Assembly: GCF_023898315.1 (NCBI RefSeq)
Contig: NC_064614.1
Location: forward strand, 703,686,720-703,750,719
Length of the DNA: 64,000 bases
From: Schistocerca nitens
Lineage: Eukaryota; Arthropoda; Insecta; Orthoptera; Acrididae
Direction: 5' to 3'
Shown piece by piece: positions 22,891 to 34,814 of the stretch (position 1 is its first letter; each line of letters opens with the position of its first letter). Under the pieces are notes generated by a model. The model did no database searches, had not been told where the DNA came from, and worked only from the letters and a program-made list of their open reading frames with translations. A program made the translations under genes and the position numbers.

Positions 22891-23473
22891 ATATGTTGGC
22901 TACCTTGTGGCCGCTGTAGGTCGCAGCAGGCGACTCTGCTGCGTCACTGGTGGCCTCATAGCAGTCAATGTGTCACAAATTCTTACATTCTAGAAAAGTC
23001 ATGTTTCTTTATGAAATTTGGCAGTACTAACAATAGGTGAAAGATGGTGTGAGTGGTCAAGGGCTTGTTTGACTGGCGGGAGGGTAACATAAATGTTGAA
23101 AAATCTGAACTGACAGAACTTAAGGCAAGACGACATACACCTCTCTATTTCTCTAGAACATGCTTGGAAAACTCCAATATCCATCTATCAGCGTAGAAGC
23201 CAAGGATTTTATTCAGCCCTCTACGTATCTGTTCCATACAGATCGTTCAGATGCAATTAGGGTTGCAGAGTGGCATTATTTAATCGCTGCATTCACGAAT
23301 GTAACAGGAACTAACTTTTATCAGTAAAAAGTGTCCTTCGCCACACAATTAAAAATGACTTTGGGAGTAAAGAGGAAGATTTAGGTGTATCAGCTTATGA
23401 AGGAGCAGGGAATATAGCTTTTTTTAAAATAACTGACTATTTTACACATACAAGAAAGAGGAAAAACTCATGT
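22891..23473. other. no gene recognised
   Basis: A short minus-strand open stretch near 22999-23184 has no recognisable domain. No repeat boundary is evident. Confidence 0.35.
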
Positions 23474-23485
23474 AATTAATTTTTC

Positions 23486-23675
23486 AAAGGTTCAAATGGC
23501 TCTGAGCACTATGCGACTTAACTTCTGAGGTCATCAGTCGCCTAGAACTTAGAACTAATTAAACCTAACTAACCTAAGGACATCACACACATCCATGCCC
23601 AAAGCAGCATTCGAACCTGCCACCGTAGCAGTCGCTCGGCTCCAGACTGTAGCACCTAGAACCACACGGCCGGCC
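23486..23675 (-). repeat. tRNA-derived SINE, complete copy
   Basis: Reverse-oriented member of the 6521/18246 family: left end caaaggttcaaatggctctg, box B complement gcattcgaacctgc near the tRNA-like head at the right. A perfect 12-bp target duplication aattaatttttc lies at 23474-23485 and 23676-23687. Confidence 0.95.
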
Positions 23676-23687
23676 AATTAATTTTTC

Positions 23688-24285
23688 TGTTGTGGGTATT
23701 AGGCCATGGTCCACTACATGTTTCTGTGCTAACATTTCGTCTTCTAATGCTGGAGATACTACCAGAAGCTATAAGGAGTTTCAAAATTGAAGAAGCTCCA
23801 CAAGACGAATTGTCTAAACTTGCAGAGCTACATCGACTTGTATTACGAAACTTACAGAAGGGAATAGTTGGTGCCGTTTGCTTTATTTAGAGTGAAAGCC
23901 CACAGCGTGGGTCTACAAAAGAACAGAAACAGTTTGTACTTAAAAGACTCCTTTAACAGAAAATTGTCCTTCAAAAGCACAGAAACGACAGTAACAGGAA
24001 AGGAGAAGGACTGAAATGAGACAAGTTGTAGGACTTACTGCAACAATGTCAACTTTTCTCCACTGCATGCTTCCTAAGACTCGTCGACACGACTCTGTGA
24101 CCTTTGGTAGCGTTCTGATGACATCACGACTCAATACATATAAATAATAGGGCTTGTTAAGTTTGTTTAAGTTTGAAACTGCTATCTCTAAAGATATCTG
24201 CAGCAATAGGTGACGAAACATTAAGTACAGAAACATGTTTTTGATCACATCCTAATTCTCTTATAACTAGGGACAGAAAAAAGTC
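23688..24285. other. no gene recognised
   Basis: A 66-codon plus-strand open stretch at 23690-23890 has no recognisable motif; nothing else supportable. Confidence 0.35.
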
Positions 24286-24289
24286 TTTT

Positions 24290-24785
24290 AATTTTTGGAT
24301 AAATTTGCTGTTATTTTTTCCCAATTTCGGTGTAATTTTTTGCCGACTTGGGTCATATTTTTTGCTATATAGCTGCCAAATTTTTTTGCCAATTTCTCCA
24401 TTTTTTACATATTCAATGTTATTTTTTCCTTTGCTATGTTGTTTTTTCCAATTTTGGTATTAGATTTTTCCTAATGCGATGCTATTTTTTTTCCTAAATT
24501 TGGTGTTAGTGTTTTGACTGCTTGATATGGTGTTACTTTTTTCCAGATTCAGTTCAACTTTTTTGCCAGATTCGGTGTTATGTTCTTTGACAGATTTGGC
24601 TACCTTTTTGTCAGATTTGGTCTTACTGTTTTGCCAGATTCTGTGTTTCTTTCACGAACTTGGGTGTGGTTTTAGCGAAATTCGGTGTTTTTGTGAATTT
24701 CATTGTTCTTGTTTGCCAATTTCAGTGTGTTTATTGCCAAATTAAGTGTGTTTATTGCCAAATTCGGTGTTTATTTGGCGATTTA
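24290..24785. repeat. degenerate T-rich minisatellite, ~22-bp unit
   Basis: About 20 diverged units of the type ttttttgccaaattcggtgtta occur head to tail, drifting from T-rich on the left to gccaaattcggtgtttatt on the right. Unit length varies from roughly 19 to 27 bp. No coding role is implied although open frames cross it. Confidence 0.8.
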
Positions 24786-25477
24786 GTTGCAGGTTTTGAC
24801 AGCACATTATAGTTTGTTATGCGGGAAATGGTTTGTCATTTTAAGATAAGCCTTTACACGAACCTCAGCCTTGGGGTAAAAAAAGACATAATGCTATTTC
24901 AGAATTCAATAACTGTCAGTTACTAGTACTGGTAATCTCGTTCTCAGATTAACGAGATATCATAAAAATTGTTAATTTCGCGTTATTTCATAAATAACCG
25001 CCACTTTCACACTATTTTTGGGGAACTTTTCGTGTCGCTACTTATAACAAATAAACACCTTGGTCACAAGTACCAGTCACAAAAGCATGCATTGTATGAT
25101 AATTTAAGTAAGACAAGGACATGGTACATATAAATGTACATTGTGTATTGTGGAATATTTGTTATGTTCAATATTGTAGGGACGAATAGCTGTTTCATGC
25201 ATAGATGGAGCAGGGTAAAATAATCAAGATTTTGAGACTATATTATTTCCTATCCCCAAATTATCTAAAATGAGAGATATTGCTTTTTAAGTTTATCTTA
25301 ATTTTGTCAACTTTCGACTCAAGTTGGAAGAGTGCAGATGGGTAATGGTGTGATGAAGTGTGTTCATAAGGGAAGAGTGGAGGGGAAGACATTTGCTGTG
25401 AAAGATAAAACATAGGTAACATTATGCTAAGTTGGAGATGGGATGGGTTTGAGAAGCATGATAGTGAAAGTTGAGGT
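24786..25477. other. no gene recognised
   Basis: AT-rich, no element ends or coding signal that I can support. Confidence 0.35.
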
Positions 25478-25690
25478 GTTTGATTTCAAATTTCCTGATC
25501 TGAATCTAATGGAACAAATCTGAGACGCTAATGGATGCCAGCCCCACACCCACAAAACGACGTACCTCAAAATTATGGGAATTACGTGAGCTGCACGTAG
25601 ACATCTGAAGCAAAGTACTTACGGAAACCAAACGAGGATATGTTAAATCCATGCCACCTCCAATCACCGATTTCTGAAGCTAGACCGACG
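25478..25690 (+). pseudogene. Tc1/mariner-superfamily transposase C-terminal remnant
   Basis: The plus strand reads PDLNLMEQI followed by a stop in place of W, resembling the SPDLNPIEHLW motif that carries the third catalytic residue of Tc1 transposases. Weak C-terminal similarity follows (LWELRELHVDI … SKVLTETKRG … SMPPPI). Everything upstream is unrecognisable. Confidence 0.45.
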
Positions 25691-26399
25691 TGCTATTGAG
25701 CGGGTTGTCATAATTTTAAGGATCATCAGTGTAAACACCATTGAATTTACGCTCGTCTTTTTTTAGTGGATCATGAAGGTCTAAATTCCAATTTGATGGA
25801 TTAAGGATTATTTAACGGCAGAATCAATGTGTGATATTCTATTTTTGGTAACTTTCATGAAGCACAAAAACGCAAAATCTGTTACAGTATAACGAATGAA
25901 TCTCCGTGTTCGGCAGTGTAATTCAGACATTCGTGTTATTTATTTGCACAAGATACAGTTTTGCACTCAGTATTCCCAAATTCTATTCTTCAAATTTAGT
26001 CATAACAGCTGCAAGTCAATCTAGACTGTCGTTGTACTATCCAAACGTATACGATGACGGACATGCACGAAATATGAACACTATATTAAGAAACACCGCT
26101 GTTAGAATTTCATCTGCAACTGGAAACAGTAGTTCACGCTACTTGCAGTGGCGTTACTTCAGTTACATGTAAAGACGTATTCTATACCACAAAACAAGTA
26201 GAGACGCTACTTAGATAGTCGATTACAGAGATCCTTAGACCTTTGGTTTAAAGGTGGCTTATTTTCTAATATCGTAGGGTTGTAAGGTGTCATTAAGAGT
26301 CTTTGGTTTTGTAACTTGTAGTTGTTGATGTTGTCAACCCAGTTAAATGGAATAGTGTGTTGTTATAATTGGTGCTTTTAGTTTCTGCAGTTGATAAAT
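25691..26399 (+). promoter_or_regulatory. SF3A3 5' flank, likely contains promoter and 5' UTR
   Basis: This lies directly upstream of the SF3A3 ATG. I see no clear TATA box, initiator or 5' UTR intron, and cannot place the transcription start. Function is inferred only from position. Confidence 0.3.
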
Positions 26400-26495
26400 A
26401 TGGAAACTATTCTTGAACAACAAAGGAGATACCATGAAGAACGAGAACGATTGATGGACGCAATGGTCAAGGAAATGTTGCATAAGAAGTCTGCC
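26400..26495 (+). CDS. SF3A3: SF3A3 coding exon 1
   Basis: ATG at 26400, 32 codons: METILEQQRRYHEERERL to HKKSA, nearly identical in pattern to vertebrate SF3A3 residues 1-32. Donor GTGAGT at 26496. The start is fixed by this match; an upstream start is not needed. Confidence 0.93.
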
Positions 26496-29400
26496 GTGAG
26501 TTTTATGCTTGTTATTTGTATATTTAGTTTTTGAAACGGCCTTAGACTGTCACAGCATTTAAAGAAATCATACTTTGTGCTGTGAAATCGAAGATAAGGT
26601 TTAATAGTATCCTTCTTGTAAAATATGTTTTCCGATGTATTAGGTCTATATGAACCCGAGTTAATAATTTGCGAAGCAGAAAAATTGTGGGTTAGTTAAC
26701 GGGGAATGTTCTATAAGAGATAAAAATAGTCGATTTAAATGGATGCAGAAGTGACTAATTTCGTCACCTAAAGAGAGCGTGGAATTTATGCTTGTATGTG
26801 CTAGCAACACAAATACAGTTGGTGCGCTGTAGTTATTTCCATCCACCTTCATATGGAGGCGAATAGTAGTATTCCACCTCCTTGATTTTATTTTAATTTA
26901 ATTTATATTTTCCGTTTCATTTACACGTTTGTTGTAAAGAATGGTAAAATGCTCTCACACAAATATCGAGATACAGCGCTCAACTCCTCTTTTACACACC
27001 TGTCTGCTGTTCCTGTCGTTGCTTTAGGCCACCCACACACGTATCTGCTGTTCAGTGTTTCCTCTGTGCAGTGAGTGGTTGTCTTTTCTTATGGGATTGT
27101 TTGTATACAACTCACAGTTTTGGTTTATCTTATTAATTTACTAACCAACTGAGGTTTAAGCATTGGAGCTGTTTTCGAATCAATTGAGAGTGAACAGGAA
27201 ATGTCTAAAGATATAACATTTATGGTAGGATGTGGTTGCTGATGCTATATATTTAATGACTGAAATTAAAGAATCAAGTGAGGCTACATCAGTAAAAGAT
27301 TTAACATGCCAATAAGTAAAAGCATTGGGAATTCTACATTTGCATAGACACTCTGCAAGCCACTGTACAGTGTGTGGTGGAGGATACTCTGTCATCAGAT
27401 GTAACTTATTTTTTCTGTAGGCCTATTTCAAAGATTGAGTGATTATGTAAATCATTATTTATTTGGTTAAATAAAGAGCATCAAAACAGGGCGTTGTATG
27501 TGAATTATATATTCACTTTGCATTACGGTGTGGAAGTGGGATAGGTAGTTCCTATTTATACTGATCACTTCAAGTTAAATCCCACAGGAAAATAGTGTTA
27601 ATTGTTCCTTAAACAAATAGCTGCCAATAACTTTGTAGGTCTTACACAATTGGATTCTTCATATTCGTTTTGTCGGAAATACGGAAGCGTCCGATCCCGC
27701 CCGTCTGCTTTGACCCATGACGTCACAAATATGGCGGAAACAAAAACAAATACACACACTTTCCACAAGAAGCCTAATGACACTAACGGGACAAGCGCGG
27801 GAAATGGGGTGTTTTGGGTGGGGGGCAAACTAAATATAAACAAATTTAGACGCCTTGCGTAGCTACAACGTGTAAGTGAAGACAGCCATGCATGAATACC
27901 CACCCAGCTCCCCAGGGGTCGTAACCCCTGCAACCCATAGAAGATAAAGATGCTTCGGTAGCTGATTAGTGTTTTTTGTCTTTAAAAAAAAAAAAATCTC
28001 GCGGGATAGAACGAACAGATCAGAAAGATAAATATAATAAACTAAAACAGAAATTGAAGGAAACAGATAATTAAAATAAGTGTTTTTAAATTTAAAAAAA
28101 ATCTCACGAGATAGAACGAACAGTTCAGAAAAGTAAATAAAATAAGATAAAACAGAACTGGAGACTGCCACACTCAAACCAAACTCCGCGCCGTCACGAC
28201 GTCACACAGGACAACACCCTTACGTGACGGGTCAAAGCCGACGCCTGGCATCCGACGCTTCTGTCGACCCGTTTTGTCATATCGCATTGGGCATAATCCG
28301 CATCACTTCAGGCAGGGGGGTTACCTTCATAGTCTTTGATGTTATTGAATTTAGCATATGTTAAAATTCAGGAGTAAGTAAGAAACACTTATTTTGTTTT
28401 CTCCAAAAAAATTCCTGCTCTGAGATACACCATTTTGAAAATGCGAATTTCAGAAGAATCTTTAAAATGCTGTATATTTGTAAAAGTTCTAGAAATTTTG
28501 TTAGAGACTTCCTTATTTGAAAGATAATTGCTTGATGATTACAGCATTATCCTCCATTTGGACATATGTGTCAAAGTTCTTTTGAATTTTTTTTGTAATT
28601 CACAGAAAAAATGCCAATCCAGAAAAGTAAGATTATTTTCTGTTGATTATTACTGTGTAGTAATTCACAGAAAAAAAAATGCCAATCCAGAAAAGTTAGA
28701 TTATTTTCTGTTGATTATTACTGTGTAGTAATTCACAGAAAAAAAAATGCCAATCCAGAAAAGTTAGATTTTTTCTGTTGATTAGTACCGTGTAGTACTA
28801 TATTGTCTGTAACGGAGAGCTTCCACTTTTAAGTTCGACAGGTTTTATTTTAAAAAATCTTTTTTTTTTTTTTTTAACTTTCGGTGGTACTGTAAGTCTT
28901 CAAAGAAGTTGTTTCTTACTATTGTCTTTGTTGCAGATTCTTTGTTGTGGTTGTTCATTGCAGGTTCCTGTATTGTAGTTGTTCAGTGCTAATTTGTTTA
29001 TTGAAGAGGATGCTAAGAAATCTGAGACCATCCAGTGAGTTATGTGTTTTCATGAGGAATTTGCCAGTTTTCTGTTTGGGGGCCACAGGAGAGTGAAGTG
29101 TGCTGACTATTTGCATACCCATAAAAGAGTGATATATAAGACAAACAGAAAAAAAGACTTTGTTCAGATTGGGAATAAGTGTTCTCAATTGAAGACTCTG
29201 TTTCAAAGTGAAGATGTTTCCAGTGGCGACTTTTTGTGTTCTAAACGTTTTGACAGAATAACAACGATGATAGTATCTGAACAAGGTGAAGCCTCCCATG
29301 GTGCAGATTTTGCATCTTCTAAGAAGAAATAAATACTGTGAATCAGTCAACTACAGAAATAGATGTTAGTGCTGTTAAGAAACTGTGGCCAGTGAAATAG

Positions 29401-32400
29401 AGTCATAAGCTCTATGCATCAAGAAAGCACAGAGAAATTACTAACTCTGTGGATGAATACACTACAGCAAAACTGACCACAATCTTCAAAGTAGAAATTC
29501 CATTTTCAGAAGAAAATGAACAAAAGCACTCTTGCACCTCTAGCCAGGAATTTTTCACAAATATCAATTCAGCTGTTGAACATCGTGTGCATCCTACAGT
29601 GAACTCAGTGATATCTCAGTAGTATGCCTAGCAGAGCACTGGCTTTGCACTGATGTAGTTAAGTTAATCTCACTACCAAACTTCAAATTGTGCGAACACT
29701 ACTCCAGATCAAATGATGGACATGGTGGGGTTGCCATCTTCATCAAACAACACATTGAATGTAGCCCACTTCCTACCCTAAAGGAAATAGGAACAGACAA
29801 GATCTTTGAATGTGCAGCCATATAGCTTACAGATCTAAATCTAATTGTAGCTACAATCTACCATCCCCCCTCCAGTAGTATTGATGATTTTCTGTTACAA
29901 ATGGACTTGTTTCTATCCAAAATAAGTCAGTGGAAACAGGATGTGATTATATGTGGTGACTATAGACTTTCTCACCCACAACAGAAACAGGGAAACATTG
30001 ATTAACATTGCAAAAACTTATAGCCTAATCTGCATGGACTTGTAAATGAGCCCACTAGAATAACACCCACATCCAAGACAACTCTAGATCTAATTTTTGC
30101 AAATAGAAATAAACTTAACCCAACTCTAGAAGTATACAATGCAGGATTCAGCGACCACCAAGCTGTCATTCTAAAGGTCGATGTTAGCAAAGATACCTCA
30201 AACCCAGTCCCACCTAAAACTTTACGACCCTAGAGAACTTGAACAAGCTAAATGCCCTCCTTAGTAAAGAAAAGTGGACAGAGATGTACACAGCCAATGA
30301 TGTCAACATGAAATTCAACATACTTCTTGACAAAATGATCCACCACTTTGAAGAGGCGTTTCCACAAAAACTAGTAAGAATAACTAATAATAATAATAGA
30401 AACAAGAGTTGGATTACACCAGCTATAAAAATCTCTTGCAAACATAAAAGAATACTCCACATGTTATGTAAACAAAGTAGTGACTCCCCCCAACTAACAG
30501 AATACTATAAAAACTATACATGTATCCTAAGAAGAGTGATAAGACAAGCAAAAAGGATGCAGAATGATGAGTACATTGACAAATCCAGCAATAAAGTAAA
30601 AGCAATGTGGAATATCATAAAAAGGGAAAGAGGGGAAATGAAAGCTTCACACACGAACATAGAAATCAAACTCAACAATGAATCTGTATCTAATACCGAA
30701 GTTGTGGTGAACTCTTTCAACAGTTTCTTTACTAGCATAGCTGAAAAATTGGTCCAAAATAATCCTATCACAAATTACCAACCATTAAACCAAAAAATCC
30801 CACATGTGCAGAGTCAATTTTCATTACCAAAGTCACTGAAAATGATGTTGCAAAAGCCCTCGGAGAGTTAAAAAATTCATATTCAGCTGGAATTGAAGGT
30901 ATCCCAGCAGCTGTAATAAAAAATTGTGAACACACAATTGCAGAACCATTAACTCACCTCTGTGACTGTTCTTTCCAGGCAGGTATCTTCCCTGAAGCTC
31001 TGAAACTTTATAAAGTAATTCCTGTCTTCAAAAAAGGTGATGATAAAGATATGAATAACTACAGGCCTATCTCAATCTCATCCTGCTTTTCTAAAGTTGT
31101 TGAAAAAATAATGTACAAAAAAATGGACTTCATTGGAGAAAAAAAAGATTTACTAAGTTTAGCTCAACATGGGTTCAGAAGCAACAAATCTACTGAAACT
31201 GCAGTATATGATTGCATACATACGCTATTAGAACTGTTAGATAGAAAACAACCCATAACATGCATATTTCTGGATCTGTCAAAGGCTTTTGACACTGTTG
31301 ACCACAAAATATTACTGGAAAAATTAGAACACTATGGTATCAGAGGAATTGCAAACAACTGGGTTGCTAAATTTCTAACCAATCGGATGCAGAGAGTCAG
31401 CATGAAATATACTAATAGACAAAGCAACTCGTTAACCAAAATACTATCAGGTAATAAAACTGTAAAGCAAGGTGTTCCACAGGGCTCAGTATTGGGACCC
31501 CCACTTTTCATCCTGTATACAGGGTGTTACAAAAAGGTACGGTCAAACTTTCAGGAAACATTCCTCACACACAAAGAAAGAAAATATGTTATGTGGACAT
31601 GTGTCCGGAAACGCTTACTTTCCATGTTAGAGCTCATTTTATTACTTCTCTTCAAATCACATTAATCATGGAATGGAAACACACAGCAACAGAACGTACC
31701 AGCAATACTTCAAACACTTTGTTACAGGAAATGTTCAAAATGTCTTCCGTTAGTGAGGATACATGCATCCACCCCCCCATCGCATGGAATCCCTGATGCG
31801 CTGAAGCAACCCTGGAGAATGGCGTATTGTATCACAGCCGTCCACAATACGAGCACGAACAGTCTCTACATTTGGTACCGGAGTTGCGTAGACAAGAGCT
31901 TTCAAATGCCCCCATAAATGAAAGTCAAGAGGGTTGAGGTCAGGAGAGTGTGGAGGCCATGGAATTGGTCCGCCTCTACCAATCCATCGGTCACCGAATC
32001 TGTTGTTGAGAAGCGTACGAACACTTTGACTGAAATGTGCAGGAGCTCCATCGCGCATGAACCACATGTTGTGTCGTACTTGTAAAGGCACATGTTCTAG
32101 CAGCACAGGTAGAGTATCCCGTATGAAATCATGATAACGTGCTCCATTGAGCGTAGGTGGACGAAACTAAAATGAGCTCTAACATGGAAATTAAGCGCAA
32201 CCGGACACATGCCCACATAACATCATTTCTTTCTTTGTGTGTGAGGAATGTTTCCTGAAAGTTTGGTCGTACCTTTTTGTAACATCCTGTATTAATTCCT
32301 GGAGCCTGAATGTTGATGCACAGAAAACAATAATATTTACTGATGACACAACTGTACTCCTCAAAGGGGAGAATTCAGAGGCTATGGAAAAAGCTGTGAA

Positions 32401-34771
32401 CTTGGCCACTGAAAAACTCAGCAACTGGTCTAAAATCAACAGATTAACTATCAACACCAAAAAGACAGCTTCCATGAACTTTCACACAACACAAAATGCA
32501 AATTCCTCTCAGCCATTTGTCACTGTAAATAACCAGTCAATAGATACCGACACTGTTTTCAAATTCCTGGGTCTTTGGGTTCAAGATAACCTGAAATGGA
32601 ATACACTTACAGGAAAGGTAAATGCCAAGATTTGTACTGGCTGTTATGCATTGAGTATACTGAAACATGTGCTAGCCTGAAAACATTAACCGGTGCGTAC
32701 TACGCTTACATACAAGCCCACCTAAAATATGGTGTAATACTCTGGGGAAATTCTCCAACTGCTCTGATCACATTCAGAATCCAGAAGAGAGCATTGAGGA
32801 TTATTACTGGGAGCAAACCCAGAAACTGCTGCAAACCCATCTTCAGAAAGTTGGAAATCGTTACACTGCCTTGTCTCTACATTCTTGAGACTCTGAAATT
32901 TTTCAGAAACCACATAGTGCCAACTGACCCCAGAGTCGTAAAAAATAATGAAATACATGAACGCAACACCAGGAAAAATCCAAACCTGCATGTTATACGT
33001 ACAAACACTCAACTGTGTAAAAAGGGATCTTTCCACATGGGCCTCCAACTGTTCAACAATCTTCCCACTAGTATTAAGTCCATCGAAGACAACATAAAAT
33101 TTAGCTAAGCCGTGAAGTCGTATTTGTTGCGTCACTGTTTTTACTCTGTAAATAAATACTTGGAACAGTAATCTTGCTGTTTGTGTTAAATTGAAAACAT
33201 TGAGCAATATAATACATTAGGATACTATAGGCCTATGTTAGTATATGTTAACAATGTTAAATGATATTTTCCGACATCTGCAACACACTGTGTACCATCA
33301 GATCACATGGAATAAATAAATAAAAGGTGCAAGTTTTAATTATTATTCCAGAGGCATTTTCAGATAAAACAATTTTGAACTATGTTCCATCAGTATCAAA
33401 GTGCATGGTAGACATATCAAGAAATGTTAGGTCTGTAAAAGGAGTCTTTGAAAGACCAGATTTCTCTTGTGGTCATCGTGTAGAAGCAGCTCAAATTCAA
33501 ATAGTGCAGTCATTTTATCTGGAAGATAAATAGGACTGTTCTCACCAGAGTGTGAAGAAAAAAGGCACTATAACTGTACCAGTTGAAGGTCAAAAAGTTG
33601 TTAAAGTGAAGAGGTACATGACTCACAGTATTAAAGAAACTTTCGCAATTTATAAGAGCAGCTCTACAACTTCACATATTGGAAGATCAAAGTTTTATGC
33701 ACTACGACCTAAGTGGGTAGTTCCACACCCACCTAGAGAGGTCTGTTTATGTGTGTACTGCGCGAATTTTGAACTTCGTGTGGTAACTTTGAAGAACTTA
33801 GTGGAGCACATGATATATGACACCTGGGTTGGGCATGTGAAGTCAATAGTAGTTTGTGACGTAAAGCGAGAGACTTGTTTGTTTCAAGAATGTGGTGACT
33901 GCCCTGGAAAGGAAGGACTGTCTTTACATATACTTGGCATGGTAGGTGTAGCGGATAACTTGGCAGAAATTATATATGCAATATGGGATTAAAGTAAACT
34001 AAATAAGTAAACTGTTGCCTTTGACAGGGTTGTTGATTGACTATGTAAATGGTCAGTGAAAGCAGTAAATCACCAGCTTCTGAAGAAATTGTAACAACAC
34101 ATTGCAGAAGTGAAATGGTGTGTACAGGCTGAAAAACTATGTTTAGTTCTTCACTGTGATTTTCTGAGAACTTGTCTGTAATTCTCCCACAAGAAGTACA
34201 AGGGCATCATTGGAGTGATGCCCAGGTTTCAATTTTTACTGGAGTAACATATTTTCAAGACAAGACCACAAGTGTTGCGGTTATAAGTGATGACACAGGA
34301 CATGACTCAGCACATACTTTGCTAGCATTGCACAAAATTCATCCACTACAAACAGAGGCAGAGAAGGACATCATCATTTCTGATGGTGCCCCTAGTCATT
34401 TTAAAAATCGTTACCAGCTGTTTGAATTAAGTTGCTTGTGCCAACTGACTGGGTATACAGTGCTACTGGTCACGGGAAGGGGCCTTGTGATGGTATAGGA
34501 GGCCTGCTGAACCACCATGCTACAAAACATAATCTTTTCAGACCAAATATAGCTGTGGTTCAGAACACTGAGGATTTTTACACATCCACAGACTCGTTCT
34601 TTTGTCCAAAGAGAAAATCAAAGAATTCCATTAGCAGAAAAAAGAAGAATGGTCCAAACAAACTACTGCTGATATTGCACACACTTTAAAGAGCAAGAAA
34701 GAAGAAATTTCGTTCGTTCGGCCAACACCTCAGAAACAGCAGGGTAATACTCAGATTCACAACCTGGGAAG

Positions 34772-34814
<43 letters not shown>

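Larger units (their letters stand above)
30239..33108 (+). pseudogene. non-LTR reverse transcriptase, interrupted by a mariner
   Basis: Motifs in order are: NYRPISISSCFSKVVEKI (31056), QHGFRSNKSTETA (31168), FLDLSKAFDTVDHKI (31267; catalytic D) and QGVPQGSVLGPPLFILY (31465-31516). After the mariner comes INSWS… FTDDTTVLLKG (32337-32370). Here the expected FADD catalytic pair is FTDD. Then come FKFLGLWVQDNLKW (32550) and a C-terminal LKYGVILWGNS … KRALRIITG region to a stop at about 33108. The frame FILY-INSW is restored exactly by removing 31520-32289 plus one TA. Remaining frameshifts (for example at about 30870 and 32670) make it a pseudogene. Confidence 0.88.
29590..33325 (+). mobile_element. 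non-LTR retrotransposon (Jockey/CR1 group) inserted in copy 1
   Basis: The element contains endonuclease, reverse transcriptase and a 3' UTR ending in a short (aaat)n tail at 33311-33325, in one orientation. The 5' end is truncated within the endonuclease. It interrupts the long-TIR transposase and itself is interrupted by a mariner at 31520-32289. No target duplication found. Confidence 0.85.
29042..34750 (+). pseudogene. transposase of long-TIR element copy 1, broken
   Basis: The N-terminal part is at 29042-29590 (FVQIGNKCSQL … DFLCSKRFD); the rest resumes at about 33327 after the non-LTR insertion. Ordered motifs shared with copies 2 and 3 are: KFYALRPKWVV (about 33690-33722), a CLCVYC cysteine pair (33750), C…C..CPGKEGL (33885-33915), EVQGHHW (34190-34215), VISDDTGHD (34283-34310), IISDGAPSHFKNRYQ (34374-34420) and GHGKGPCDGIGG (34475-34507). 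The conserved SDG…KN and ATSHGK-type blocks suggest a DDE-like nuclease core with HTH and zinc-like parts; catalytic residues are not proven. Frameshifts and stops occur at 33531, 33993-34170 and 34460-34500. Confidence 0.65.

Noticed and set aside
19041-22895. Target duplication for the Gypsy element
   Set aside because: Flanks aataa and atatg differ; I would not claim a duplication.
23690-23890. 66-codon frame after the SINE, initially considered a small gene
   Set aside because: No domain, no splice partners and no conserved start context could be seen.
28595-28794. Three regularly spaced repeats, CRISPR-like at first sight
   Set aside because: Whole units are tandem with no unique spacers, and the context is a eukaryotic transposon TIR.
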